Positions 41,354 through 50,681 of a stretch of DNA of 64,000 bases are shown in pieces; the first letter of the stretch is position 1, and every line of letters starts with the position of its first letter. A program made the translations under genes and the position numbers. Origin of the DNA: an uncultured SAR86 cluster bacterium (GTDB taxonomy: Bacteria; Pseudomonadota; Gammaproteobacteria; Magnimaribacterales; AG-339-G14); NCBI GenBank assembly GCA_902635045.1, contig CACPMT010000002.1, positions 1 to 64,000 on the forward strand. The letters run 5' to 3'. The notes beneath the pieces were generated by a model. It ran no database searches. It was not told the DNA's origin and saw only the letters and a list, made by a program, of their open reading frames with translations.

Positions 41354-41654
41354 TTCCTCCGCCAAGACACTTTGGAGAATCTAAACTTTCTCCTGTTTTT
41401 TCTTTCCATTCTTCAGGAGTGAAAGGATGTATGGCTATTGCATGAATCTTCTGCATTTCTTCATTTAGAATTGAATATACTAATTGGTGCCTTTTTACAG
41501 CTTTGAAATCGTGAAACTTTTCAGAAACAACAATTATTTTAAAATGTGATTCAGCTCCGTCAGGCACATTATGATTTGGTGATTCATTGATGACATCTAA
41601 AAACCAAGGATTCAAATCTTCATTTAATTTATTTTCAATTTCGTCTTTAATCAT
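41346..41654 (-). CDS. bolA: BolA family protein
   Basis: A 102-residue BolA-like protein. The conserved core HFKIIVVSEKFHDFKAVKRHQLVYSIL has the family's FxGxxxVxRHQxVY pattern, with His40-equivalent in SHFKI and RHQ. BolA proteins pair with monothiol glutaredoxins in iron-sulfur handling and act as transcriptional regulators; a trailing segment HAIAIHPFTPEEW is also canonical. The C-terminus ends CLGGGND, with a Cys that may help bind a cluster. It overlaps the GPH transporter gene upstream by 8 bases. Confidence 0.92.
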   Translation of the reverse strand: MIKDEIENKLNEDLNPWFLDVINESPNHNVPDGAESHFKIIVVSEKFHDFKAVKRHQLVYSILNEEMQKIHAIAIHPFTPEEWKEKTGESLDSPKCLGGGND

Positions 41655-43071
41655 TTGAGTAATTTAGTTCTCCTAAATTTTCTTCATGAGTCGATCTTGT
41701 CATTCTTACTCTAGAAAAGACAAAAATTGCGGATATCCAGAGAACGGCGGAGATTGAAATTGCCAACAGGCCTACGTTATTTAGTATGCTTGATTCTACT
41801 TCTCCTGCAATAGCTCCTTGCGGCCAGTATGAATAAGACAGAATAAGGCCAGCAAAAAAAGCTCCAGCGCCGCTCATGCATTTAGCTGCAAAAGATCTTG
41901 CGGCTAATAAAGTTCCTTCCATTCTTCTTCCTGTTTTCTTTTCTACCTCTTCGACGGTATCAAAGACCATAGAAGCAAGAGTTGTATAGGAAATTATTTG
42001 AGCACTAACTGCTATCCAATGAAAAATTAAAACCAAAGGTAAAATTAAATTTGAATCATTACTTGGAAGAAAATCCAAAATTCTTAATAGAATAATCAAG
42101 TTCTCTGCAACAAAAGCAAACATGAATAGATAAAGAATAGTAGTCCTCTTTCCAAATTTTGCTGCAAGATATGGTGAAACTTTCAATCCTACTAACGGAG
42201 TAAAAAATAGCGTTAAACCAATAGTAAGTATATTAAAAGGAGTAAACTCCCAAAAATAACTATAAAAAAACAAAGTTAAGTTTGTTGCTATTCCTGACGC
42301 AATACTAGTTATAATCATAGCTAAAAACAAAACTAAATAATCTCTACTAATTGTGATTGTTTCCCAAAGCTCCATCAAAGTTCGTTTTAAAGAAATTTTT
42401 CTTATCTCAGGAGAATGTAAATCTTTTATATGTTTATGAGTACCTAAAGCAGTAACCATAATTGCAACAAACATAACTAGACTACAAACCAATCCATAAA
42501 TTTTCCATGTTTCAGGTAAATATCTAGCATCAGTAGTTCCTGTGTAACTACTATAAACAACGAATATCCAAAGAGAATTCCAAACTAAAAGTCCGCCCCA
42601 CCAACCAAACCAATATCTATAGGAAAGCAAAGAACTCCTTTCTACATAGTCTTTAGACAATTCAGGACCCAAGGCTGTACTAGGAATTTCATAAAAAGTA
42701 ATTGCCGTTCTAATAAAAACACCTACTCCTAATAAGTAAAAGAAAAGTTGTGTTTGGGTCAATGCTTCAGGTGGATCCCATAAAAGAAAGAAGGATAAAC
42801 TAACTGGTACTGCTGAAAAATACATAAACGGATGTCTTCTTCCCCAAGAAGATCGGTGTCTGTCTGAAAAATACCCAACGAGGGGATCGGAGAAAGCATC
42901 AAATACTAACATCAATAAAATTGCTAACCCAGCTAAATCAGGTGCCAATCCAAAAATTTGCACATATACAAACAATAAAAAATATGCAAATGCATTATCT
43001 TTAATTCCATAAGACATTGACCCAAATCCATATAAAAATTTGGTAAGGAAGGGTAATTTTTTTGCAGTCAT
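41647..43071 (-). CDS. MFS transporter, GPH (sugar/cation symporter) family, copy 2
   Basis: A 474-residue 12-span transporter. GPH/MelB signatures are DAFSDPLVGYFSDRHRSSWGRRHPFMYF near residues 55-80 and TFYEIPSTALGPELSKDY near 127-144. It imports or exports a glycoside or organic anion in symport; the substrate is unknown. It is a paralog of the gene at 46107-47561, with the same motifs (DxxSDPLVGxxSDR, GRRHPF, ALGPELxxxY). The DUF3604 gene lies between the two in the same run. Confidence 0.88.
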   Translation of the reverse strand: MTAKKLPFLTKFLYGFGSMSYGIKDNAFAYFLLFVYVQIFGLAPDLAGLAILLMLVFDAFSDPLVGYFSDRHRSSWGRRHPFMYFSAVPVSLSFFLLWDPPEALTQTQLFFYLLGVGVFIRTAITFYEIPSTALGPELSKDYVERSSLLSYRYWFGWWGGLLVWNSLWIFVVYSSYTGTTDARYLPETWKIYGLVCSLVMFVAIMVTALGTHKHIKDLHSPEIRKISLKRTLMELWETITISRDYLVLFLAMIITSIASGIATNLTLFFYSYFWEFTPFNILTIGLTLFFTPLVGLKVSPYLAAKFGKRTTILYLFMFAFVAENLIILLRILDFLPSNDSNLILPLVLIFHWIAVSAQIISYTTLASMVFDTVEEVEKKTGRRMEGTLLAARSFAAKCMSGAGAFFAGLILSYSYWPQGAIAGEVESSILNNVGLLAISISAVLWISAIFVFSRVRMTRSTHEENLGELNYSND

Positions 43072-43075
43072 TTTA

Positions 43076-45319
43076 CTAAAGTTGGTTTATATAAATTGGC
43101 GATGACCAAGCTCTTTCCTCTGATAACATTGTACAGTTATCATTCCTATCAGTCTGATATCCACCATAACAAATATTTACTTTTTTACAATTTCCATTTT
43201 CATCATAATCACATCTTAAATTACCACCGTTAATTCTTAAAGAAGGTTCCTCAATTGCTCTAACATAATAAAGACTATCTCTACCATTTTTTGAATAATC
43301 TGGATCTGAAAATCTAAATCTGCATTCCCCTTGCGAATTAGGCTTACATTTGTGAACTTTCCAAACGTCTTGTATTAAGTTTTCTACTGGCTCATCATTA
43401 TAATTTTGAGGAGTAATTTTTATTACCTCTATTCTTGTTATTTCTCTTCTTTCATCAGATGGATTAAAACATTCATTTTTACAAAGCTTCATGATTTTTT
43501 CATTTTCAGTCTTGGATAAACCTAAATCAGGACAGCCAGGTTTTTGTTTAAATGAACCAACTGCTTTAACTTCGAAAACTGGATTTTCAGACATTTCTAT
43601 TTTTGATCCCATAGGCTTTCTTCCGTATTTTGAATTGATGACGTCAAACCATAATAATATTCTTGGCCCGCTTGTTGCATAAGTTTCTTTATTTTTAAAT
43701 CCTTCCCAAATTCCCTTTCTATCTCTTTTTGATACATGAACTGCTGCTAGTCCTCCAGTAGTAAAAAATGAAGACTGCCTTTCAGCTTCAAACATTGTTA
43801 ATTCGGAGGCAGTATTAATTTCGCTAGGGATAACTTCCCAAGGAATGTCTGATTTTTCTTCTTCAGGATAAATATTATTATAAAAAAATTCATTTGATGG
43901 ACCATTTGCTTCAGTTGTTACAAGTCTATCAATAGCTTTATAGCCAGTTCCTGGTCTGGCTCTATGATTATCACTTGATGCAATAAAACCGAAATCAAAA
44001 GAATTAATTTTATCTCCTTCAAATTTTCTTAATGCTAAAGCATATTGCACTGAAGCATTAGGCCTCATATTAAAAGCAGGTACAAAACAATCTTTGCATT
44101 GGCCAGAATCGAGCCAATCAGCTGGTTCCGCTCCCATGACCGACCAATGACCATATTGACCTCCTTCAATATAAGTTTGTCGAGCCAATTCAGCCCTTGC
44201 TAAACAAATTTCTTCACTGGATCCATTGTTTAAACATCTCTCTTGGATGATCTCCCCTGCCCTCCAACAAGAAGGTAAATAATCTTCTGTTGGTGAAGGA
44301 CAAGTTTTTAATCCGTTTTTAGATATAGTGCCTGTCCAATTTCTAAATTCTTCGGAATTCCCATGTCCTGAAAAAACTTCAATTGAAATTTGCATCGAGG
44401 GATCATGCATTTCATTTAACAGTTGTTTATCCCAGCTTGATTCTGTAGGGGTGTAGTAACCCCAAGTATTTCCATGCGGAATTACTATCGAATCAGAATC
44501 AACAGTTTTTAAAATTGAAAATAAATCTTTAGGTGTAAATACAGATTTATAACAATCAGAATAATTCATATCGTTTGGATCGCAATCTGGATTAGCTAAT
44601 ACTTCTTCATAAAAAGCTATAAAATCTGCGTATCTATTTCTATTTGAAAAATCAACTACAGATGCAGAAAGCATATTGATCTTTGCGTTGACCAATCCAT
44701 CGCGATCTCTAAATCCTCCTGAGGTATAACCTGCAGCTCCAAAAGGAACTTCAGGAAGGAGCTTTTCATCTGTTTCTAAAAAAAGTACATTTTTGTGACC
44801 GTAATGATCGTCTTTGTTATCTGGATTTATCTGGGTCCATTCGTATCCGACAAAACTTATTAAATCTTTAACTCTGTCACCTTTATGAACCGCTTCACAG
44901 TTCTGAACTGCTTTTATAGTTTCAGCCCACTTTCTTGGTGTGCTTGCTTCGGCATGATCGGTATTTACCCAAAAATCTATTGCGGAACAAAATCTTGCAT
45001 AATCGCAAGCTTCAGCCATTAAATGAGGCCCCTCTCCATTAAAATTTTTAAGACTCCACAAAAATGCATCTGTTGAATAAGTAGAGTGGACATGAGTATC
45101 GCCAAATACAATCTGTTTTTCTGTATTAGTATGTTTTAACTGAGATTGGATTTTTGATTGGAGAAGGTAATCAGGATAAGGTTTATTTAAATTTTTTCCG
45201 GCTGTTTCAAGAGTTCCAAAAAAATTAAAGAAAAAAGCAAAATAGTATGCAGAAACTAAAATTAAAAGCGTAATGAAAGAGCTTGCTAGCCAAAAAATAG
45301 ATTTTAAAAATATCTTCAT
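43076..45319 (-). CDS. DUF3604 protein, PHP-like metal hydrolase, membrane-anchored
   Basis: A 747-residue protein with an N-terminal membrane span (about residues 5-28). The PHP-type metal motifs are GDTHVHSTYSTDA near 71-83, VNTDHAEAS near 114, YEWTQ near 148, PHGNTW near 271 and SSDNHRARPGTGY near 455, all diagnostic of the DUF3604 family. Many cysteines occur in the last 200 residues (CKNECF, CDYDENGNC), consistent with an extracytoplasmic domain. It is a putative phosphoesterase or amidase with two or three metals; no activity is established for the family. ATG overlaps the rhomboid stop (ATGA). Flanked by two GPH transporters. Confidence 0.9.
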   Translation of the reverse strand: MKIFLKSIFWLASSFITLLILVSAYYFAFFFNFFGTLETAGKNLNKPYPDYLLQSKIQSQLKHTNTEKQIVFGDTHVHSTYSTDAFLWSLKNFNGEGPHLMAEACDYARFCSAIDFWVNTDHAEASTPRKWAETIKAVQNCEAVHKGDRVKDLISFVGYEWTQINPDNKDDHYGHKNVLFLETDEKLLPEVPFGAAGYTSGGFRDRDGLVNAKINMLSASVVDFSNRNRYADFIAFYEEVLANPDCDPNDMNYSDCYKSVFTPKDLFSILKTVDSDSIVIPHGNTWGYYTPTESSWDKQLLNEMHDPSMQISIEVFSGHGNSEEFRNWTGTISKNGLKTCPSPTEDYLPSCWRAGEIIQERCLNNGSSEEICLARAELARQTYIEGGQYGHWSVMGAEPADWLDSGQCKDCFVPAFNMRPNASVQYALALRKFEGDKINSFDFGFIASSDNHRARPGTGYKAIDRLVTTEANGPSNEFFYNNIYPEEEKSDIPWEVIPSEINTASELTMFEAERQSSFFTTGGLAAVHVSKRDRKGIWEGFKNKETYATSGPRILLWFDVINSKYGRKPMGSKIEMSENPVFEVKAVGSFKQKPGCPDLGLSKTENEKIMKLCKNECFNPSDERREITRIEVIKITPQNYNDEPVENLIQDVWKVHKCKPNSQGECRFRFSDPDYSKNGRDSLYYVRAIEEPSLRINGGNLRCDYDENGNCKKVNICYGGYQTDRNDNCTMLSEERAWSSPIYINQL

Positions 45320-46107
45320 TTCCGTCTTCTTACCTCTTCTTCTGATTCTTCAATAAATTTATTTAATAAATCATCATTTTTAATCTTGTTCTGATCTTGT
45401 CTAAAATTAAAACCAGATTCTGTAACCCATGCAACACTATTTTTTTCTTGAAGTAATCTTACATTGGTTTTTTTAAAAAATGGGATCAAAATCATTCCTG
45501 TTATAAATCCTCCAATATGAGCTAAGTAGGCAGTGCCACCAGATGAATCAAGCGAACCAGGGAGGCTAAAAAATTGTCCTAAAATCCAAATTCCAAGAAC
45601 AATAAATGCTGGCACTCTAATCATTTGAATAAAAATAATTATAAAAATTAAACACCTAACATTTGCCCTAGGAAATAACAATAAATAAGCTCCTAATACT
45701 CCTGCAATAGCTCCACTAGCACCCACCATGGGTATATCTGAATTTGGATCAACAATTCCTTGAAGAAGAGCTCCAGAGGTGCCACAGAGGATATAAAAAA
45801 TAAAAAATTTTAATTTACCCATTGAATCTTCAACGTTATCGCCAAATATCCATAAATAAAGCAAGTTTCCAATAATGTGAGCGAAGCCTCCATGAACAAA
45901 CATAGAAGTTATCACTGGAAAAAATGCCTCTAAAAATGAAGCTGAATTAAAAAAATTTGAAGGTATAAATCCAAAATTGTAATAAATAGATGGATTCATT
46001 TCTGAAAGAATCTGTAAAAAAAAGACAAATAAACAAAATCCAATTAGAAAGTAAGTAACAATCGGAGAACTGTTACTGGGATTATCATCAGAAATAGGAA
46101 AAAACAT
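45316..46107 (-). CDS. rhomboid-family intramembrane serine protease
   Basis: A 263-residue, roughly six-span protein. The catalytic Ser lies in GASGAIAGVLGAY near residue 129-141, the catalytic His in AHIGGFITGMI near 197, and the oxyanion/loop pattern FVHGGFAHIIGNLLYLWIFGDNVED near 70-94. The C-terminal tail is charged. Rhomboids cleave transmembrane segments of membrane proteins. Overlap of start with the GPH gene stop by one base and of stop with the DUF3604 start indicates coupled translation; it may process a secreted product of the neighbours, which is speculation. Confidence 0.92.
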   Translation of the reverse strand: MFFPISDDNPSNSSPIVTYFLIGFCLFVFFLQILSEMNPSIYYNFGFIPSNFFNSASFLEAFFPVITSMFVHGGFAHIIGNLLYLWIFGDNVEDSMGKLKFFIFYILCGTSGALLQGIVDPNSDIPMVGASGAIAGVLGAYLLLFPRANVRCLIFIIIFIQMIRVPAFIVLGIWILGQFFSLPGSLDSSGGTAYLAHIGGFITGMILIPFFKKTNVRLLQEKNSVAWVTESGFNFRQDQNKIKNDDLLNKFIEESEEEVRRRK

Positions 46108-47561
46108 TATTTTTCTGCATATCCTAATGATCCAATAGCTTCATGATGTGAGTCTCTGGAAATGTTATAGAGAAATAAAAATGATGTTCCAATTAAAGTT
46201 AATAAAGGTCCCACAGTAATTTGGAAAAGTACAAGTTCGTTGATAGGAGGTTTTGATTCTGAATTGGTTGCAATGTTTGGATCAAAGTTCAGGTATTGTA
46301 AAACAAGTCCTAATATGAAGATTCCTAAACCAGAGAGAATTTTCTGTATTAATCCTGGTCCTGTCATAAAGATTCCTTCATCTCTTCTACCAGTATTTAT
46401 TTGACTATTTTCAACAATATCGTAAATCATTGAAATAACTAACGTAAATCCCATAGCTCTGAGTAAGTCTTCAATTCCTGTGTGAAGAATCAATATCCAC
46501 CAAATTAAATCTGTATTGTTTTCAGGAAAAAGAGTCATTGAAGTGTAAGGATCTAATAACCTAAGCGCCAAGGGAATGGGAGCAGTTAGAATTGTTATTA
46601 CAAAAACTGTTATACATACATTCCTTTTTTCCTGTCCATTTGCGATAGTCGCAGCCAAAATAGCTCCTAAGATTGCACCTACTCCTGAAACAACAGGAAA
46701 AAGAGCCAAAACCTCTGGTGTCCATTCCCAAAAAAATTTGTTTATATAGACACCAACACCTGTACTTATTCCAATTTGTAGCCCTAAAAAACTTCCAGAA
46801 ATAAGCGTTGCGAGCCAAGATTTATTCGAAAAACATTCAAGCAGTTCTTGAAAAAGTTTATTTAATGAAAAGCTTTTTAAAGATTCTGGCTTGTGTAACT
46901 CTGGAATGTATTTGTGAGTACTAATGCATGAAGTAAGACCAAAAATAAGAATCATTATTGCTGACGAGAGGCCCAAATACGTATAAGAAACTGGATTCAA
47001 GAAAGCCATATCTTTTTTATATTTTTCGGTTTCAGTTAGAAAAAATTCATACATCAAGTAACTAAGAATTATTGCTCCCATAACCCCCATAACATACGAC
47101 CAGCCTGTTACGAATGTTCTCCTGTCATATCCTTTTGTTAATTCTGGTCCTAATGCTGCTCTGGGAGTTTCATAAAAAGTTAAAGAAATTCTTATTAAAA
47201 TAACTAAAAATAATAACTTCCAAAAAAGAAAGTTTTGATCCGTTGACGAAGGAATAGAGAATAAAAAATAAAATCCTAATGCTAAGGGAATTAAACTCAA
47301 ATACACAAAAGGATGTCTTCTTCCCCATTTAGATTTAAATCTATCAGACCAAGCACCAACCAAAGGATCAGATATAGCATCGAAAACCAAAGAAATTCCT
47401 AAAGCTGTAGATGCAAGAACAGCGCTGAGACCTAGAACTTGGTTATAGTAAAACAAGATCCATCCACCAAAAATAACAGAATTAATACCTACTGTCCCTG
47501 AGCCAAAGGCATACAGTATTAAGTTCAAATTACTTACACCTTTTTCAATTGAATCTTTCAC
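46107..47561 (-). CDS. MFS transporter, GPH family, copy 1
   Basis: A 484-residue GTG-initiated 12-span transporter with DAISDPLVGAWSDRFKSKWGRRHPFVYL (GPH motif) near residues 60-85 and TFYETPRAALGPELTKGYDRRTF near 128-150. It starts the tightly packed minus-strand run and is divergent from the SDR gene (39 bases). The second GPH gene two genes downstream is a paralog, so the DUF3604 enzyme is probably served by transport of its substrate or product. Substrate unknown. Confidence 0.88.
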   Translation of the reverse strand: MKDSIEKGVSNLNLILYAFGSGTVGINSVIFGGWILFYYNQVLGLSAVLASTALGISLVFDAISDPLVGAWSDRFKSKWGRRHPFVYLSLIPLALGFYFLFSIPSSTDQNFLFWKLLFLVILIRISLTFYETPRAALGPELTKGYDRRTFVTGWSYVMGVMGAIILSYLMYEFFLTETEKYKKDMAFLNPVSYTYLGLSSAIMILIFGLTSCISTHKYIPELHKPESLKSFSLNKLFQELLECFSNKSWLATLISGSFLGLQIGISTGVGVYINKFFWEWTPEVLALFPVVSGVGAILGAILAATIANGQEKRNVCITVFVITILTAPIPLALRLLDPYTSMTLFPENNTDLIWWILILHTGIEDLLRAMGFTLVISMIYDIVENSQINTGRRDEGIFMTGPGLIQKILSGLGIFILGLVLQYLNFDPNIATNSESKPPINELVLFQITVGPLLTLIGTSFLFLYNISRDSHHEAIGSLGYAEK

Positions 47562-47600
47562 TAAGCTAATATAAATTTAATATTTTATGGGAGAGCTAAT

Positions 47601-48503
47601 ATGTCTAGTTTAAAGGATAAAATTGCAATAATCACTGGTGCTGGAAGAGGAATTGGAAAAGAAACTGCCCTTTATTTAGCAAAAAAAGGTGTAAAAGTCT
47701 TAGTAAACGATTTGGGTGCAAACCCAGATGGAAGCGGCGAAGAAAAAATAGCTGATGAAGTTGTTAAAGAAATAGTCTCTTCAGGAGGTGAAGCTTTAGC
47801 TAATTATGAAAGTGTAGATTCTTATGAAGGTGGCAAAAATATCTTTGACTCAGCTTTAAGCGAATTTGGAGCAGTAGATATACTTGTTAACAATGCTGGA
47901 ATCCTAAGAGATAAAACATTATTCAATATGGAGGAATCTGATTGGGACGCAATAATGGCTGTTCATCTAAAAGGTCATTTCAATTGCACGCAACCTTTCG
48001 TTCGTTATATCAGAGAAACAAATAGACTGAACTGTAAGATAATAAATATGTCATCAGTATCTGGGCTGATAGGAAATTTTGGTCAAACTAATTATGGTGC
48101 AGCAAAAGCAGGAATTGCTGGGTTTTCAAGATCACTTTCAATGGAAATGGCTAAATATAAATGTTCTGTTAATACAATTTCTCCTGGAGCTGCAACTAGA
48201 CTAACTATAGATTTAATGAAAGCAGCTGGTAGAGAGGTAGATGAAAATGACTGGAAGCAGGGTCCACAACAAATTGCTCCAGTGATTGCCTGGCTTAGCT
48301 CAGATGAAGCTAATGAAATCACCAACCAAATTTTTCACGTATCACAAGGGAATGTAGGTATTATGCAACAGCCAGCTGTCATTAAGTCTTTCAAAAGTGA
48401 TGACATTTGGGATCTAGATAAACTCAGTATGATAATTCCAGATTTAGTGGATGCAAAGAAAATGCATGACGAAGAAGTAGAAAAAAAAGGTGAGCCTAGT
48501 TAG
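47601..48503 (+). CDS. short-chain dehydrogenase (HSD17B4/FabG-like)
   Basis: A 300-residue SDR. Cofactor motif TGAGRGIG at residues 13-20, VNNAGILRDKTL near 95-106, catalytic SS and YGAAKAGIAGF near 150-170. The tail FQIFHVSQGN and the segment KGVKVLVNDLGANPDG are typical of the D-3-hydroxyacyl-CoA dehydrogenase domain of multifunctional enzyme type 2 (HSD17B4) and its bacterial counterparts. A GGGAG Shine-Dalgarno precedes the ATG. It ends in a 4-base overlap with the convergent HD-domain gene. Confidence 0.88.
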   Translation: MSSLKDKIAIITGAGRGIGKETALYLAKKGVKVLVNDLGANPDGSGEEKIADEVVKEIVSSGGEALANYESVDSYEGGKNIFDSALSEFGAVDILVNNAGILRDKTLFNMEESDWDAIMAVHLKGHFNCTQPFVRYIRETNRLNCKIINMSSVSGLIGNFGQTNYGAAKAGIAGFSRSLSMEMAKYKCSVNTISPGAATRLTIDLMKAAGREVDENDWKQGPQQIAPVIAWLSSDEANEITNQIFHVSQGNVGIMQQPAVIKSFKSDDIWDLDKLSMIIPDLVDAKKMHDEEVEKKGEPS

Positions 48504-49072
48504 GCTTCTGATTTATAAATAGACTTTTTAGTTTGCGACAGAACGTTCTTTAACATTGGCATGAAAGTTTCAATTGGTAAAGTATCGTAATCTGGATCAA
48601 AAGAATTTTGATCGTAACGTGCACAAAACTCGACGCAGTCTTTCCAATGCTCACTGTCTTTGTATTTATCTCTCATGTGTCTATCAAGACCTAAAAAATG
48701 AAAAAAATAATATCCTTGAAAAATTCCGTGATGTTTTAATATCCAAAAATTCTTTTCAGAAATATAAGGTTCCAATAAAGTAGCTGCAAAGTCAGCGTGA
48801 TTTGCTGGGGCTAAAATATCTCCAATATCATGAAGAAGAGCACACACAACGTATTCCTCGTCTCGACCATCTCTATAAGCTCTTGTAGCGGTTTGCAAGC
48901 AATGAGTATATCTATCTACCGCAAATCCGCCATTATCACCTTTAAGCATATCTAAATGCTGAATAATTCTTTCTGGAAGATTTACAGCATGTTCCATTGC
49001 AGCCTCAGCAATAGGAATATAATCCTCTGCTGTTCCATTGGTCATTTCTCTAAACTTTGCTACTTTAGTCAT
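48500..49072 (-). CDS. HD-domain protein, possibly MIOX/PhnZ-like
   Basis: A 190-residue protein of the HD superfamily. Residues YTHCLQTAT (His near 57), CALLHDIGDI (His-Asp near 81-82), NHADFAATL (His near 91), KHHGIFQGYYFF (His near 113) and CARYDQNS (Asp) supply the metal ligands. The extra His, FQGYYF and the small size resemble mixed-valence diiron oxygenases (PhnZ, inositol oxygenase) as much as phosphohydrolases, so it may oxidise a C-H bond. No phosphonate genes lie nearby to support a PhnZ role. Overlaps the SDR stop by 4 bases. Confidence 0.78.
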   Translation of the reverse strand: MTKVAKFREMTNGTAEDYIPIAEAAMEHAVNLPERIIQHLDMLKGDNGGFAVDRYTHCLQTATRAYRDGRDEEYVVCALLHDIGDILAPANHADFAATLLEPYISEKNFWILKHHGIFQGYYFFHFLGLDRHMRDKYKDSEHWKDCVEFCARYDQNSFDPDYDTLPIETFMPMLKNVLSQTKKSIYKSEA

Positions 49073-49084
49073 ATCTTTATTTTA

Positions 49085-49531
49085 TTATACTTTTTTTAAA
49101 AAATAACCAAAAAAATACCCTCCCGCAAATCCTGCCATGATGTGCAGTAAAGTTCCTATTGAAGTTCTATTTCCAGCAATTATTTGTGTTTCAAATAAAA
49201 GAGCAACAGTTAAAACTAAAATCAAAGCAATACACGTAGATCCAGCAATTGCATACGAAAAAGGTTCTGAGATTAATTTAACATTAAAATATTTTCGAAT
49301 TACAAAAGTTATTAAAAACGCAATAAAAAATCCCACCAAAAATAATAAGAATAGCGTCACTCCTAAATTGAACCAATCATGAATTAGACTAGCTATGAAT
49401 AAATTTAAGGTCGTAGGCATGTCAATACTAGTCAACCAAATTGTATAACTTGCGGTTGTTATTGGCACACTCAAAAAAGAAGTGATAATTGCAGCAAATA
49501 ATAATAAGGACGTAATTCTTATAAATCTCAT
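49085..49531 (-). CDS. small integral membrane protein, unknown family
   Basis: A 148-residue protein with four hydrophobic spans (residues about 8-25, 48-75, 92-112 and 125-145). Polar loop NRTSIGTLLHIMAG is the only pattern that stands out. No family recognised. It lies 2 bases after the sugar dehydrogenase stop and 12 bases before the HD gene start on the same strand, so the three probably form one transcript. Confidence 0.65.
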   Translation of the reverse strand: MRFIRITSLLLFAAIITSFLSVPITTASYTIWLTSIDMPTTLNLFIASLIHDWFNLGVTLFLLFLVGFFIAFLITFVIRKYFNVKLISEPFSYAIAGSTCIALILVLTVALLFETQIIAGNRTSIGTLLHIMAGFAGGYFFGYFLKKV

Positions 49532-49532
49532 G

Positions 49533-50636
49533 CTATATTTTTTTTACTTTAATTAACTGACCGTTTTTTTTATCAGTTATTATCATTAATTCTCCATTAG
49601 CTAAAGTTATGATGTTTCTAATCCTCTTGCCAATTTCTTCAAATAAAATTTCTTCGCTTATAACTTCATTTTTTTCATTCAACTCTAATAATCTCACATC
49701 TTGATAAACCAAATTGGATATAAAAATTTTATCCTTCCACTCTGGAAAAAGATCTTTTTCATAAATTGTCATGCCAGATGGCGCGATTGAGGGTGTCCAA
49801 TAGTAAATAGGTTGTTCCATTCCTTCTTTTTCCTTAAACGGTGAAATCAAAGCGCCAGAATAATCAATGCCATGAGTTATTGCAGGCCATCCATAATTTA
49901 AGCCCGGTTTAAGAATATTTAATTCATCTCCTCCTCTTGGACCATGTTCATTTTCATAAACTATGCCATCTTTATCTTGAAAAATACCTTGAGGATTTCT
50001 GATTCCATAGCTCCAAATTTCAGGTAGTGCGCCCGGTACATTTAAGAAAGGATTATCTTCAGGAATGGATCCATCATCATTTATCCTCAATACTTTTCCA
50101 AAGTGATTATCTAAAAACTGTGCAGATTCTCTAAAATCAAATCCATCGCCACTGGTTATCATCAGAGTTCCATCATTAATAAAAAAAAGTTTTGCTCCGA
50201 AATGAGCAGGAGCGTTTCTATTGGCTTTTGCTTGAAAGATATTTTCTTTTTCAGTTAATTTAAAATTTTCAATTTTAGCTCTATCCACAAACAATGTATT
50301 TAGTTTCTTTTTTTCATCGATATATGCAGAGTATGAAAAATAAATCCAACCATTATTTTCATAATCTGGGTGCAAAACAATATCTGAAAGGCCCCCTTGC
50401 CCTCTAAATAAAACTTCTGGTACGTTTGAAATTTCAGTTATTTTAGAGCCATTTTTTGAGATCAATTTTAAATTACCAGGCAGTTCCGTAAGAAGAAATT
50501 CTCCACTCGACAGCTCTACCAAACTCCAAGGATGATCCAAACCGTCTACAAGAACTTCTAAGTCATAATTTTTCTCACCTAAAATGTTAATAGACAGAGT
50601 AAAAATTGGAATAAAAAATATTTTAAAAAAATTCAT
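49533..50636 (-). CDS. secreted PQQ-type sugar dehydrogenase
   Basis: A 367-residue six-bladed beta-propeller of the soluble aldose/glucose dehydrogenase (YliI-like) family, with an N-terminal signal peptide (MNFFKIFFIPIFTLSINIL). Family segments visible are LDHPWSLVELSSGEFLLTE, GQGGLSDIVLHPDY, GDGFDFRESAQ, GPRGGDELN near 227-237, and NYGWPAITHG near 244. It oxidises aldose sugars in the periplasm with PQQ; no PQQ synthesis genes are in the window, so the cofactor may be scavenged. 2 bases before the membrane protein gene. Confidence 0.88.
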   Translation of the reverse strand: MNFFKIFFIPIFTLSINILGEKNYDLEVLVDGLDHPWSLVELSSGEFLLTELPGNLKLISKNGSKITEISNVPEVLFRGQGGLSDIVLHPDYENNGWIYFSYSAYIDEKKKLNTLFVDRAKIENFKLTEKENIFQAKANRNAPAHFGAKLFFINDGTLMITSGDGFDFRESAQFLDNHFGKVLRINDDGSIPEDNPFLNVPGALPEIWSYGIRNPQGIFQDKDGIVYENEHGPRGGDELNILKPGLNYGWPAITHGIDYSGALISPFKEKEGMEQPIYYWTPSIAPSGMTIYEKDLFPEWKDKIFISNLVYQDVRLLELNEKNEVISEEILFEEIGKRIRNIITLANGELMIITDKKNGQLIKVKKI

Positions 50637-50681
50637 ACAATCATTTTAATTAAAAATTTATAAAAATATAAATTTTTTGGT

